A DNA stretch of 64,000 nucleotides, taken from assembly GCF_019550795.1 (NCBI RefSeq), contig NZ_CP080545.1, positions 2,003,501 to 2,067,500 on the forward strand. Reading direction: 5' to 3'. The notes under the pieces are model-generated. The model was given only the letters and a program-made list of their open reading frames with translations, had not been told where the DNA came from and did no database searches. A program made the position numbers and the translations under genes. Source of the stretch: Paenibacillus sp. sptzw28 (GTDB lineage Bacteria > Bacillota > Bacilli > Paenibacillales > Paenibacillaceae). Positions 8,687 through 18,220 of this stretch are shown piece after piece (the stretch's first letter is position 1; each line of letters opens with the position of its first letter).

Positions 8687-10102
8687 ATGCAAATTCATGT
8701 CGTGCAAAGAGGAGACACATTGTGGCGTATTTCGCAACGATACGGTTCAACTACCAGTCAAATCGTATTAGCCAATCAATTGGAAGACCCCAATGTTCTT
8801 ATAGTTGGCCAATCACTTGTTGTACCGGAGACGAAACGGGAATACATTATCCAACCGGGCGATAATTTGTGGTCGGTTGCTCAGCGCTATGGGACTACAG
8901 TCCAAGCACTTGTTGAAGCAAATCAGATATCCAATCCGGCAATGATCTTTGTTGGACAAATGCTCACCATGCCTTTTCTGTCTCATACCGTTCAGTCGGG
9001 AGAAGCACTCTGGTTGTTAGCACAACGTTACGGCACAACCGTAGAGGCGATTATTCAAGCAAACCGAATCGCCAACACTTCCCAAATTTTCCCTGGGCAG
9101 GTGCTTCGGATTCCCGCAAAAGCAAGACCGATAACCGAAGTGAACGCTTATACGACAAGCACGAGTGAAGAGGGGAGGCAGGAAGTGCTAAGCTTAGGAA
9201 GGTACTTCACGTACCTAACCCCTTTTACGTACTCCATTCGACAGGACGGAAGCATTACGGAAATGAATGAGGTCCCTATCTTAAATGCCGCTCGAGCAAA
9301 TCGGGTTGCGCCGCTTCTTGTCCTCACAAACTTCACCGGAGGAAAATTTGACTCGGATCTTGCGGCAACCGTTCTGCGAAGCCCAGAATTACAGGATGCT
9401 CTAATTACGAACATACTGGATAAAATCAAAAGCAAAAATTATTTGGGCGTGAATTTCGACTTTGAGTACGTTAAACCGGAAGACCGTGAAAATTATAACA
9501 CTTTTCTTCGCAAGACGGTTGCACGGTTGCGTCCCGAAGGATTTTCGGTCTCTACGGCTCTCGCTCCTAAAGTGAGGGAGGGTCAAAAAGGATTGCTTTA
9601 TGAAGCACACGATTACGCAGCTCACGGAGAAATTGTCGATTTCGTCGTATTAATGACATACGAATGGGGATGGGCAGGAGGAAGGCCGTTGGCGATCGCG
9701 CCAATTAATGAAGTGAAGCGTGTTCTCGATTATGCCGTTACAGCTATCCCGCGCAACAAAATTTTAATGGGGATGCCCTTATACGGAAGGGATTGGAAAA
9801 TACCATGGGTTCAAGGGACTTTTGCCCAAATAGTCACTCCGCAGGAAGCAGTCCGACTAGCAGCAAGGTATGGTGTCGACATTCAATATCATGAGACATA
9901 TCAGTCCCCGTTTTTCCATTATGTCGATGAGAGTGGTCAGGAGCATGAAGTCTGGTTTGAAGATGCGCGCAGTTTTCAAACCAAATTTGACACGGTAAAG
10001 CAATACGGTCTTCGCGGCGTCAGCTATTGGGTGCTAGGTAGTCCATCCCCGCAAAATTGGCTTGTACAACAAAATAATTTTATGGTAAGAAAGATAATAT
10101 AA
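8687..10102 (+). CDS. Triple-LysM GH18 spore peptidoglycan hydrolase (SleL/YaaH-like)
   Basis: 471 residues. Three LysM repeats fill residues 2-150 (HVVQRGDTLWRISQRYGSTT, YIIQPGDNLWSVAQRYGTTV, HTVQSGEALWLLAQRYGTTV). The rest is a GH18 TIM barrel with GVNFDFEYVKPEDR, in which FDFEY carries the catalytic Glu of the DxxDxE-type motif. SleL/YaaH proteins are cortical-fragment N-acetylglucosaminidases of about 430 residues with two LysM, so this has one more. I use the ATG at 8687 with GGGAGAG 8 bases before it, rather than an upstream TTG. There is no signal peptide, as in SleL, which reaches the spore cortex from the mother cell. Confidence 0.9.
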   Translation: MQIHVVQRGDTLWRISQRYGSTTSQIVLANQLEDPNVLIVGQSLVVPETKREYIIQPGDNLWSVAQRYGTTVQALVEANQISNPAMIFVGQMLTMPFLSHTVQSGEALWLLAQRYGTTVEAIIQANRIANTSQIFPGQVLRIPAKARPITEVNAYTTSTSEEGRQEVLSLGRYFTYLTPFTYSIRQDGSITEMNEVPILNAARANRVAPLLVLTNFTGGKFDSDLAATVLRSPELQDALITNILDKIKSKNYLGVNFDFEYVKPEDRENYNTFLRKTVARLRPEGFSVSTALAPKVREGQKGLLYEAHDYAAHGEIVDFVVLMTYEWGWAGGRPLAIAPINEVKRVLDYAVTAIPRNKILMGMPLYGRDWKIPWVQGTFAQIVTPQEAVRLAARYGVDIQYHETYQSPFFHYVDESGQEHEVWFEDARSFQTKFDTVKQYGLRGVSYWVLGSPSPQNWLVQQNNFMVRKII

Positions 10103-10340
10103 CTGTCGACCAGCTAGTGATCAGTTTTTCTTAAAGACAAGAGAAAGGGCTGACACCAAAAAGTCCTAATGTGACCTTTGAGGTCGAGCCCTTCGAGTTT
10201 TTAATAATTCATCAATCGTGGGTTCTGCTTTTATGATGCCCAGACGTCGCACATTGATCGACCTTCAATGGTTGGCTTTCTTGATATCGGAAATTATTCA
10301 AATCGGTGAAATCGTTATCAATTTTCGTAAATTTTTGTCC
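10103..10340. other. Intergenic segment with a weak hairpin
   Basis: Holds GGGCT...AGCCC arms with an inner GACCT/AGGTC stem at about 10149-10192, followed by TTTTT after a short gap; it could end the GH18 transcript. The open frame on the minus strand (10212-10478) runs through the repeats of the next element and is not credible as a gene. Confidence 0.4.
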
Positions 10341-10600
10341 GGCTTTTAGATGACCATATGGATTCTTGTCTTTACAGGAAAGGATATAAGTTCTTGTCTT
10401 TAATTGATATATGTTCTTGTCCTCCGACAATCCGACGGAAGTTTTTGAAGCATCGACCTGTCCGGAGGACAAGAACATGGTAACCTTACGGATCCACGCG
10501 CAGCGTGGTTTTTTATTTTATGGATATATGTTCTTGTCCTTTGTCGAGGACAAGAACATATATCCATTGCCGATTTAGGACAAGAACTTGTATCCTTTGT
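10330..10600 (+). repeat. TTCTTGTC repeat/hairpin element, copy 1
   Basis: The octamer TTCTTGTC occurs forward at 10363, 10391, 10414 and 10531, and inverted (GACAAGAA) at 10468, 10549 and 10579, each in a wider GGATAYAWG-TTCTTGTCC context. Arms 10411-10426 and 10463-10478 form a perfect 16-bp inverted repeat. A terminator-like hairpin follows at 10494-10508. Arms 10522-10539 and 10548-10565 form a perfect 18-bp palindrome with an 8-base loop. The same ordered plan recurs at 18460-18610. Function unknown. Confidence 0.85.
10494..10520 (+). terminator. Terminator hairpin inside repeat element 1
   Basis: CCACGC-GCA-GCGTGG followed by TTTTTTATTTTA. The same T-rich tail and ATGG follow a different hairpin in element 2, so position and tail are kept while the stem sequence differs. 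Confidence 0.7.
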
Positions 10601-10915
10601 CGCAGACGGAAGCCGAGTCGTCTACTCGGATGTTCGAATCATGAATAACTATACAGGGGAAGTTCGCAGGTTCGACGGTTTGATGCCGAATTGGACGACA
10701 CCGAGGAAGCGAGGCTTGCAGGCCCGTTCCATTCGGCTCGGCATACCGATTGGACGAACTATACCTTGCACGAGGCAGTCAAGAGGCCTGCCGGATCGAA
10801 AGGTTTCGTGCTGTCCTTCGCTCAAGCCGATGAGAACAATTTATGCTTTTGGGTGATAGGGGCTGGAAAAATCAGGATTCGACGGTCAACTCGTGCGTAG
10901 ACGGCCGCAATTCCT
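10590..10915 (+). pseudogene. Arabinofuranosidase-type C-terminal beta-sandwich remnant
   Basis: Reading across frames gives VADGSRVVYSDVRIMNNYTG, then HTDWTNYTLHEAVKRPAGSK and GFVLSFAQADENNLCFWVIG, then after a shift GGWKNQDSTVNS. This order (VxYxDVRI..., DWTNYTL, GFxxxFxxxDENN, GGW) resembles the concanavalin-like domain at the end of some GH51-type arabinofuranosidases. At least two frameshifts and no 5' part, so it is debris. It starts directly at the last repeat of element 1. Family assignment is moderate. Confidence 0.4.
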
Positions 10916-11585
10916 GCTTAAGGGATCATGGGAGAACTTAAATTATCAAGAAGTGATCGAACACATTAAAGCCCGCTTCCCGAAGGGCACCGTCAAAGAG
11001 CGGACAGATAACAACCGTGCCTACATACCTAACCAAGTCTATACCGATCGCATTGAAGCGGCGACCCAGAGCCGATGGATTCGGGAGATCCGCGACATCG
11101 AAGTGAACGTTCCACATCGATTTGTAAAGGTGATTTGCCGTGTTACGATAAGGCCTCACTCTCGTGATGGTATCGGGTTTTCTGAAATCCAAGTGGACGG
11201 AAACGGTCATATTAAGCAACTCTCCACAACGGTTGACCAAGCAACGAACGAAGCCTTCCGAAAGGTGCTAGATACTTGGCAAATCAGGTGGAAAGGCCTT
11301 GCGCCGTTTTATCCGAAAGATTGGGGTGGAAACCCTGCGCTAACACATCTTCTTGATTCGGCCCCTGCTGGGGAGTCCGATCCGACAATGCAGTCGTCTC
11401 CAATGATCGACCGGAAATGTATCTTCTGTAACTGCGGTACCAATTTAACTTGAGAGTTGCTCGGCAGCATTCCAGGTCTGTACCGTACACGAATGACCTA
11501 TTGCTTAGTACATATTCCCGGGTATTACAAGAAGAAGGTGCCAAAGGAGGCGCTAGAGGTATATCAGAAAAAGCATTCGCGTTGA
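10893..11585 (+). pseudogene. Rad52/DdrA-like DNA repair protein gene with an in-frame stop
   Basis: The frame reads NLNYQEVIEHIKARFPKGTV, then KVICRVTIRPHSRDGIGF, TTVDQATNEAFRKVLDTW and APFYPKDWGGNPALTHLLD, a pattern I associate, without certainty, with Rad52/Rad22-type single-strand annealing proteins. A TGA at 11451-11453 interrupts it, but the same frame continues for 43 more sensible codons (ELLGSIPGLYRTRMTYCLVH, then IPGYYKKKVPKEALEVYQKK) to a TGA at 11583. CIFC before the stop and CLVH after it look like the two halves of a zinc ribbon, so the TGA probably replaces a sense codon. The start is unclear; no in-frame codon with a ribosome binding site is visible. Confidence 0.6.
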
Positions 11586-11850
11586 TAAATCGTCGAATTT
11601 TTCTTTAGTGAATTACAATATATTTCATCATCATAAATTTTCGTACCACTTTTAACTCTGACTTCAGGAGACGGATGGCGGCTGTTCTCGACTCATACTT
11701 TTATGAAAAAAACGATTTCAATGTTAAAATCACCCATTTAGTAATGCTTGATTGATCCATTTAATACCTCTAGCACTAAATATCTTCGTCCTGATATATT
11801 TGTGAGTATCAACCAGTCGGTTGGTACATAACATAAAAGGGGACTAAACT
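11586..11850 (+). promoter_or_regulatory. 5' region of the RHS gene with a leader hairpin
   Basis: AT-rich leader. GTATCAACC (11806-11814) and GGTTGGTAC (11819-11827) pair around AGTC, ending about 12 bases before AAAGGGG, the ribosome binding site of the TTG start at 11851. The stem could modulate translation or protect the mRNA end. No convincing -35/-10 pair was picked. Confidence 0.4.
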
Positions 11851-14800
11851 TTGACCACACATTTAAAGTCATCTTTGCGCTTACTTGCATTATTTCTCAC
11901 TTTCTCCTTGATTTTTAATCTCGTTGGCATGTCTTTTGCCAGCGCTGCCCCTGGAGAAACGCAAAACGCGCCGCAGAATAACAAACTCGTGGCGGATATC
12001 GGTGAAATACCTAGCAAACTTCCAAAGGAAAAGCTGGAATTAACGAGCAAGCGCACGAAATACTCCACCAGGTTCCTTAACCCGGATGGTAGCTTTACTG
12101 AAGAAATTTTTCTCGAACCGAAGTTTTACCAGGATTCATCAGATAAAAAGTGGAAGAATATCGATAACGGTCTCAAAGCAAATAATTCGGGTAAGTATGA
12201 AAACGGAGCCAACGACTTCAACGCCATATTTGCAGACAATTCAGAAACAGGTGACCTTGTTACTGTTGAAAAAGACGGTAAAAGTCTTTCATTTGTCCCG
12301 GTAAAAGCTAACAATGTCACAGGCTCAATTAATCAAGACAAAATCACATATGCCGGACTTTTCCAGGATACGGATGTCCGTTACCAGGTAAAAGGTGACG
12401 CAGTCAAGGAAGATCTAATTCTGAACAAATATAACAACAGAAATGTATTTTCATATGAACTGAAGCTCAATGGAGTAACGGCTTCAACTGAGAGTGACGG
12501 TACGATACTATTTAGAGATAGCAAAGGCAACAAGCTTTGGTACTTTGAAAAGCCCTTTATGACCGATGCAAGTGGTAAATATTCGGATAAATTGACATTG
12601 ACGCTCCGAAAGGAAAACGGAAAAACGTATGTCGACGTTACTGCCGACAAGACATTCCTTGAAGATCCCAGCACACAATATCCGGTCACCATTGATCCGA
12701 CTGTAGACAGTTGGAACATCTTGAAGGATACGTTCATATCCGGAACCAACCCCACTAGTTCATATTCCAGCGCCACTTCCATGCATACTGGGAATACGCC
12801 TTCCTACGGTGCTGCCCGCTCATTGGCACAGTTTTATCTGCCTGCCCTGCCGAGCGACAGTAAAATTTCAAGTGCAAACTTCAACGCCTACCAGTCGAGA
12901 GTAGAGTCTACCAATGTCTCTGTAGACTTATTTAAAATAACCTCCGATTGGACGGGTTCTGTAACATGGAATACCCAGCCTACAATCAATGCAACGGCTG
13001 AATCGACAGTAACCAGTAATGCATCCAGTGCATACTGGCAGTGGGATATAACCCAATTAACCAAGGACTGGTATAACGGTGTATTACCAAACTATGGATT
13101 TATGCTCAAGCAGCAGAACGAAGGCACATCACCTTACAGATCGTTCAATACGGTTAACGCAAGTACTAATACGCCAAGGCTTACTATTAATTATACTATC
13201 GATCCGATAGGACTTGAGGATTTCTGGGGATATACTAAAGACGGCGTAAATCCGGCCAATGGAAATCTGGTACTTCAGCAAAACGACTTTTCAATACCCG
13301 GAAGAGGTGTGTCCGTTAGCATTGATAGGACATACAACAGCCGTAAATCCGCTATAGCAGGTATGTTCGGCTATGGCTGGAAGAGTAATGTGGAAGCTCA
13401 GATTGTCGATGCAGGCAGCGGTCCTATTACACTTATAGATGGAGATAACACCCGTCATATCTTCGGACAGGCAGTCGGGGGAGGTTATGCTGCTGCCGGA
13501 GGGGTATACCTGACATTAGTAAAAAATGGAGACAACACTTATACCGTAACCAAAACCGACGGTACTAAAATCAATTTCAATACCAGTGGTAAAATATCTT
13601 CACTCGTAGATACAAATAACAATACTACCACTTATAGCTACACTTCAGGCAAGCTTACTACGATAACCGATGCTTCGGGCAGGACGACTACCATTGCCTA
13701 CGGCGCTAACGGTTACGTTTCAAGTATAACCTACAATCCCGCGAGCCGTACGGTAAATTATGAGTATGATGCATCATACAACCTTACCAAAGTGACCGAT
13801 CCGGCAGCAAAATTCATAACCATGGGCTACGACTCTGGTCATAACATAACTACAATAACCGATCAGAGAAGTAAAACAACCACCGTAGGGTATGACGTGC
13901 CAAACGACAGGGTAACCAGCATCAGCAGGCCGATCACTATAGATGGCGCTATACAGACCAGCACTACTAATTATAGCTATTATACTGCATACAGTGTTAC
14001 TTCAGTCATTGACGGTGAAGGACGGAGAATAGACTACAGTTATAATTCCAGCAATAATATCGTTCAAATAACGGAAAACGGTCAGGATACGGCAAACAAG
14101 GCTGTTACAACCTATGCCTATAATAACAACAACAATCTCACTCAAGTGAAGGACGCCAATGTTAATAAGACGGAGAATTATGCTTACGCATTTGTTTACA
14201 CCTATGGTGCGACCGGTAATATTACCGGTATGCAGCCTCCTGCGACACAGTCCAATCCTGTAAATGTCTATGTCTATACCTATGATTCTAACGGAAATGT
14301 TACCGGGGCACAGCTTCCTGAAAACCAGTCGGAGATTTACACCTACGACGGTCAGAACAATAGGATAACCTCACGGGATTACAACTTAAACACCAGTAAA
14401 TTCAGCTTTGACGGAAGCAATAATCAGACTGAATCCACAGACCCTTATACCCAGACTGCCGCAAGCAGGTATTTGTCAAACGGTAATCTTGACTACTCTA
14501 CAAATATGATGGCAGCAGCGGATAACCTGCTGGCGAATTCAAGCTTTGAGTTGGATGCCGATGCTAATAACTGGCCAGACAACTGGACACAGGCAGTTGA
14601 CACGGGGAAATCAGCAACCTTTGCATGGTCAGGTACGTCCAAATACGGTAGTAAAGGTGTCAGTATCTCTAACCCGACTGGTTGGGCGGTAGTTTCCTCT
14701 GATTTTATTTCTGCCGCCCCAACAGATAAATTTATCGTGAGTGGGTATGTAAAAACATCAGGTACAACCAGCAACTCTCTTATTAAAATCGATTTCTACA

Positions 14801-17481
14801 ACTCATCAAACGGGTGGATCAGCCAGCAGGTATCCTACGCATTAAAGGGAACCCATGATTGGACTCGCGTTCAGGCTGTCGTTGACAGCATTCCGGCCGG
14901 AACAGCAAACATAAAAGTATCGGTAGGAATGGATCCTGGTACAGGTACTGCCTATTTTGATGGAATTCAGCTTGAAAAAGGGACCGTATTAAGCGCCTAT
15001 AACCTGCTTGACAACTCCAGCTTCGAGCGCGACGCCAATGCGGACAACTATCCTGATAATTGGGACAGAGGTTCTTTGACAACGAGTGATGTTAAAGACT
15101 CGAGTGAAAAGTATATAGGGTCCTATTCCTATAAGATAACCGGCCAAAGCGGAGTAAACAAATATATAAAGCAGCGCATAAATATCTCTGGTGATGCCAA
15201 TACGAAGCTTACCCTGTCAGGCTGGTCGAAACAGTCGGGTGCCAACCCCAGTGGAGGCAATTACCTCATGCAGGTAGCAATCCACTATACAAGCGGGTCA
15301 ACCGATTGGAGCAATTCGAACAATATTAGCAAAACAGCTTCCGGTTGGCAGCACGTAGCGGCTGCTGTCAATCCTACTGCGGCGTTTGATTGGATTGAAG
15401 TCTACTACTATTACTACAACCAGACTGGTACAGCCTGGTTTGATGCACCGAGGCTTGAGATCGGGCCTTCTATTACCTTCAACACCTATGACGCAAACGG
15501 CAACTACATGACCAGTTTAAAAGACCCGCTTGGCAATATAGCAGACTACACCTATGATACCTTTGGGAATGTATTAACTGCACAAGACCCGAAGAATCAG
15601 ACAACTTCATTCCAGTACGACAGCAGGAACCTCCTTACTCAGGTGACCGATGCAAAGAATGGTATAACCACTTACGGATATGACAATGCTGGAAACAGGA
15701 CTACTGTCACTGATGCAAGGAACAAGATAACAACCTACGAGTACAACGAGTTCAACAAGGTATCAAAGATAACCAACCCATTAAGCCAGGCAATACAGTT
15801 CGGGTATGATAAAAACGGGCAGAATACAAAGGTGATATACCAGAAGGGCGACAGCATAACTAGCACATACAATGCATTGAACCGCCTAAATGGGATATCT
15901 TATAACGGAGTGCAGAAATGGGGTTATACCTACGACTCCCTCGGGAATGTTGCCTCAATAAATAACATTGCCGCTGGTAAGACTACCAACTACACGTACG
16001 ACAAGAATAACCGTGTAACAACGATGTCGGAAGGTGCGAATAACAGGTTCGACTTTGGGTACGACGACAATAGCAACCTGAGATCGCTGAAACTTACTGC
16101 AGGGGCAACTTCGGTTACACAAGGTTACAACTATGACAGCCTGAACCAAGTGACCGCATTATCCAGAGACAGCTTTAACCTTACCAAGTTCATATACGAT
16201 GAGAGAGGCAACGTTATATCGGTCAAGAACAGCAACGGAACCTATACAGCGTATGAGTATGATGCCGACAACCGATTGATATTATTGAAGAACTATAATG
16301 CCGCTGGTGCAGTGTTGAATTCGTATGTATATACCTACGATGCCAACAGCAACCGAACCAGTATCGTAACGGGTTCTGGCACCATATCGTACCAATACGA
16401 TGCATTGAACCAGTTGACGCAAGAAACGTTACCCGATGGAATTACAATAGCTTATGAGTATGATGCAGCAGGAAACAGAACGAAGAAAACGGTTGGTGCC
16501 AATATTACAAACTATACCTATGATAACGGCAACCAGCTTACTGCAGTAAACGGTCAGACTTACACGTATGATTCGAACGGGAACCTCACTAGCAACGGGC
16601 CAAAGACATATGTGTATAATGAAGTGAATCAGCTTATAGAAGTAAAAAATACCGGCGGAAGCACAATAGCGACCTTCACCTATGACGATCAGGGCAAACG
16701 CATAAGCATGACAGCATCCGGATCTACTGCCAATTTCCATTACAGTGGAGATAAAGTTGTATATGTTACGGATGCAAACAACACCATTACTGCTGAATAT
16801 ACCTGGGATGCTGCCGGTAAACCGGTTACAATGACGTACAATAACGCCACCTATTACTATCATTTGGATGGACACGGCAGTGTAACTGCAATGACTGATG
16901 CCAGCGGCAATACAGTAGCTCAGTATCAGTATGACGCATGGGGTAATATTATAACGCAGTCAGGTGCAATGGCTTCTGTAAACCCATACAGGTATTCGGG
17001 ATACAGGTATGATGAAGCTACTGGGCTGTATTACTTGATGGCTAGGTACTATGATGCCAGTGTCGGTAGGTTTATTACAAGGGATACCTTCCATGGATTT
17101 GAAAGTGATCCATTAAGTCTTAATCAATATGCTTATACTAAAAATAATCCTGTCATGTATTTTGACCCGACTGGTCATTACGGAATAAATGGCTTAAAAA
17201 GTTATTGGTGGGGGTATAAAATCTACCTCAGTAACTATTGGTCAAAGCAATTGGTTGAAGCTTTATATAGTGGTGCAGCTGGGCTAGGTATTGCTATCGC
17301 TATATCAGGAGCTATTCCCTCTGCTCCCAGTGCAGTCGTGAAAACATTTGCTACAATATTGGGAGCAGGTTATGGCTTAATTGGTCGGGCAATTACAAAT
17401 GCTAATAAAGGAAATGGAGTTTATATTCGTTTTACTGGGCATTTGCCATATATCTTTTTTTCTGGTGTTTATCCACAATAA
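11851..17481 (+). CDS. Secreted RHS/YD-repeat protein with candidate C-terminal toxin tip
   Basis: 1876 residues. Signal peptide 1-32 (ends SFASA). Residues about 283-450 form a DNRLRE-like domain (WNILKDTFISGTNP...RLTINYT). Residues about 454-560 match the DUF6531 start of RHS shells (ANGNLVLQQNDFSIPGRG). YD repeats (YxYDxxGNxTxxxD) occupy 600-885 and 1206-1655. They are split by two tandem carbohydrate-binding-like modules, 891-1045 and 1050-1205, both starting NLLxNSSFExDA. The RHS core box YHLDGHGSVTAMTDASGN starts near 1668 and ends at FDPTGHYG near 1774. The last 100 residues differ from the shell and carry a glycine-rich hydrophobic stretch, as in polymorphic toxins. TTG start with AAAGGGG. 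Neighbouring membrane gene at 17711 is the likely immunity partner. Confidence 0.92.
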   Translation: MTTHLKSSLRLLALFLTFSLIFNLVGMSFASAAPGETQNAPQNNKLVADIGEIPSKLPKEKLELTSKRTKYSTRFLNPDGSFTEEIFLEPKFYQDSSDKKWKNIDNGLKANNSGKYENGANDFNAIFADNSETGDLVTVEKDGKSLSFVPVKANNVTGSINQDKITYAGLFQDTDVRYQVKGDAVKEDLILNKYNNRNVFSYELKLNGVTASTESDGTILFRDSKGNKLWYFEKPFMTDASGKYSDKLTLTLRKENGKTYVDVTADKTFLEDPSTQYPVTIDPTVDSWNILKDTFISGTNPTSSYSSATSMHTGNTPSYGAARSLAQFYLPALPSDSKISSANFNAYQSRVESTNVSVDLFKITSDWTGSVTWNTQPTINATAESTVTSNASSAYWQWDITQLTKDWYNGVLPNYGFMLKQQNEGTSPYRSFNTVNASTNTPRLTINYTIDPIGLEDFWGYTKDGVNPANGNLVLQQNDFSIPGRGVSVSIDRTYNSRKSAIAGMFGYGWKSNVEAQIVDAGSGPITLIDGDNTRHIFGQAVGGGYAAAGGVYLTLVKNGDNTYTVTKTDGTKINFNTSGKISSLVDTNNNTTTYSYTSGKLTTITDASGRTTTIAYGANGYVSSITYNPASRTVNYEYDASYNLTKVTDPAAKFITMGYDSGHNITTITDQRSKTTTVGYDVPNDRVTSISRPITIDGAIQTSTTNYSYYTAYSVTSVIDGEGRRIDYSYNSSNNIVQITENGQDTANKAVTTYAYNNNNNLTQVKDANVNKTENYAYAFVYTYGATGNITGMQPPATQSNPVNVYVYTYDSNGNVTGAQLPENQSEIYTYDGQNNRITSRDYNLNTSKFSFDGSNNQTESTDPYTQTAASRYLSNGNLDYSTNMMAAADNLLANSSFELDADANNWPDNWTQAVDTGKSATFAWSGTSKYGSKGVSISNPTGWAVVSSDFISAAPTDKFIVSGYVKTSGTTSNSLIKIDFYNSSNGWISQQVSYALKGTHDWTRVQAVVDSIPAGTANIKVSVGMDPGTGTAYFDGIQLEKGTVLSAYNLLDNSSFERDANADNYPDNWDRGSLTTSDVKDSSEKYIGSYSYKITGQSGVNKYIKQRINISGDANTKLTLSGWSKQSGANPSGGNYLMQVAIHYTSGSTDWSNSNNISKTASGWQHVAAAVNPTAAFDWIEVYYYYYNQTGTAWFDAPRLEIGPSITFNTYDANGNYMTSLKDPLGNIADYTYDTFGNVLTAQDPKNQTTSFQYDSRNLLTQVTDAKNGITTYGYDNAGNRTTVTDARNKITTYEYNEFNKVSKITNPLSQAIQFGYDKNGQNTKVIYQKGDSITSTYNALNRLNGISYNGVQKWGYTYDSLGNVASINNIAAGKTTNYTYDKNNRVTTMSEGANNRFDFGYDDNSNLRSLKLTAGATSVTQGYNYDSLNQVTALSRDSFNLTKFIYDERGNVISVKNSNGTYTAYEYDADNRLILLKNYNAAGAVLNSYVYTYDANSNRTSIVTGSGTISYQYDALNQLTQETLPDGITIAYEYDAAGNRTKKTVGANITNYTYDNGNQLTAVNGQTYTYDSNGNLTSNGPKTYVYNEVNQLIEVKNTGGSTIATFTYDDQGKRISMTASGSTANFHYSGDKVVYVTDANNTITAEYTWDAAGKPVTMTYNNATYYYHLDGHGSVTAMTDASGNTVAQYQYDAWGNIITQSGAMASVNPYRYSGYRYDEATGLYYLMARYYDASVGRFITRDTFHGFESDPLSLNQYAYTKNNPVMYFDPTGHYGINGLKSYWWGYKIYLSNYWSKQLVEALYSGAAGLGIAIAISGAIPSAPSAVVKTFATILGAGYGLIGRAITNANKGNGVYIRFTGHLPYIFFSGVYPQ

Positions 17482-17530
17482 TATATATTTCATGACAAAA
17501 ATAGTTAGATGATTGCGCTCTTTAGATGCC

Positions 17531-17574
17531 ATCGCCCTTCCTTTTAAAAGGCTTCTCGCTAGGTGAAGGGCGAT
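17531..17574 (+). terminator. Inverted repeat after the RHS gene
   Basis: ATCGCCCTTC (17531-17540) pairs with GAAGGGCGAT (17565-17574). The arm is followed by the palindrome CTTTTAAAAG within the loop, and TTAAAAAG follows the right arm. It may attenuate read-through to the small membrane gene or be a recombination hairpin. Confidence 0.5.
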
Positions 17575-17710
17575 CCTTAAAAAGTTTGTTTTGCCGAAAG
17601 TGATGATTCTTCACTTTTGATCTTCTCCATTGAATGAAAAAAGTAAAAGCCAAATGCTAATCTTTATGATATTTCAAGGCAACGTATTAAAAAAATGGAG
17701 GATAAGAAAT

Positions 17711-18061
17711 ATGAAAATAAGTTTAAGAGGCTTATTATTCATTATATTGGGAAGCTACTTTCTTATTCAAGATTGGCCTGATATTTCATTTTTTGATCTT
17801 ATTTTTATTATTTCGGGAGTTTTTATATTCGTGTTTGACATAATTTTCACTTCATCAAATCCCAATAGTGAAAGAAACAAAAATATTAAAAAACAAAGTG
17901 GTTATATTTCTTATCTTATTAACTTGGTGTATGTAGTTCTAATTGTGGAGCTATATCATCTTAGTTTTATAAATAGCGCAGTTGCCGCTTTGAAATTCAT
18001 TCTAGTTGGATCATTTCTTATAATGCCATTACTTATTATTTACTATAATAAGAAAATGTGA
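17711..18061 (+). CDS. Small membrane protein, candidate immunity protein for the RHS tip
   Basis: 116 residues with about four hydrophobic segments (GLLFIILGSYFLI, LIFIISGVFIFVFDIIF, YLINLVYVVLIVEL, FILVGSFLIMPLLIIYY), joined by a short charged loop (NPNSERNKNIKKQSG). GGAGG lies 9 bases before the ATG at 17711; an upstream ATG at 17630 is in frame but has a poor site. No known family is recognised. Its position 230 bases after an RHS tip, same strand, small size and low GC are typical of immunity genes, and a membrane location fits a membrane-acting toxin tip. This role is inference. Confidence 0.65.
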   Translation: MKISLRGLLFIILGSYFLIQDWPDISFFDLIFIISGVFIFVFDIIFTSSNPNSERNKNIKKQSGYISYLINLVYVVLIVELYHLSFINSAVAALKFILVGSFLIMPLLIIYYNKKM

Positions 18062-18162
18062 TTGAGTTTTGCAAATTTCAGCATAAATTTCCCCCAGGCA
18101 ACAAGGTAAAGTTCATCTTAGCAGATAACCTTTTTTCGTTGTCAACCATGAGGGGAATACCA

Positions 18163-18187
18163 GGTCGCGTATCGCGACCTTTTTTTA
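18163..18187 (+). terminator. Rho-independent terminator
   Basis: GGTCGCG (18163-18169), loop TAT, CGCGACC (18173-18179), then seven T. It closes the RHS/membrane-protein unit. Confidence 0.85.
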
Positions 18188-18220
18188 GTACCAGCTTTAT
18201 AGTAAGAAAGGAGGCGAAAA

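Noticed and set aside
10212..10478. 88-codon minus-strand open frame
   Set aside because: It runs through the TTCTTGTC repeats and its residues merely translate them (repeated KDKN/KTRTY segments).
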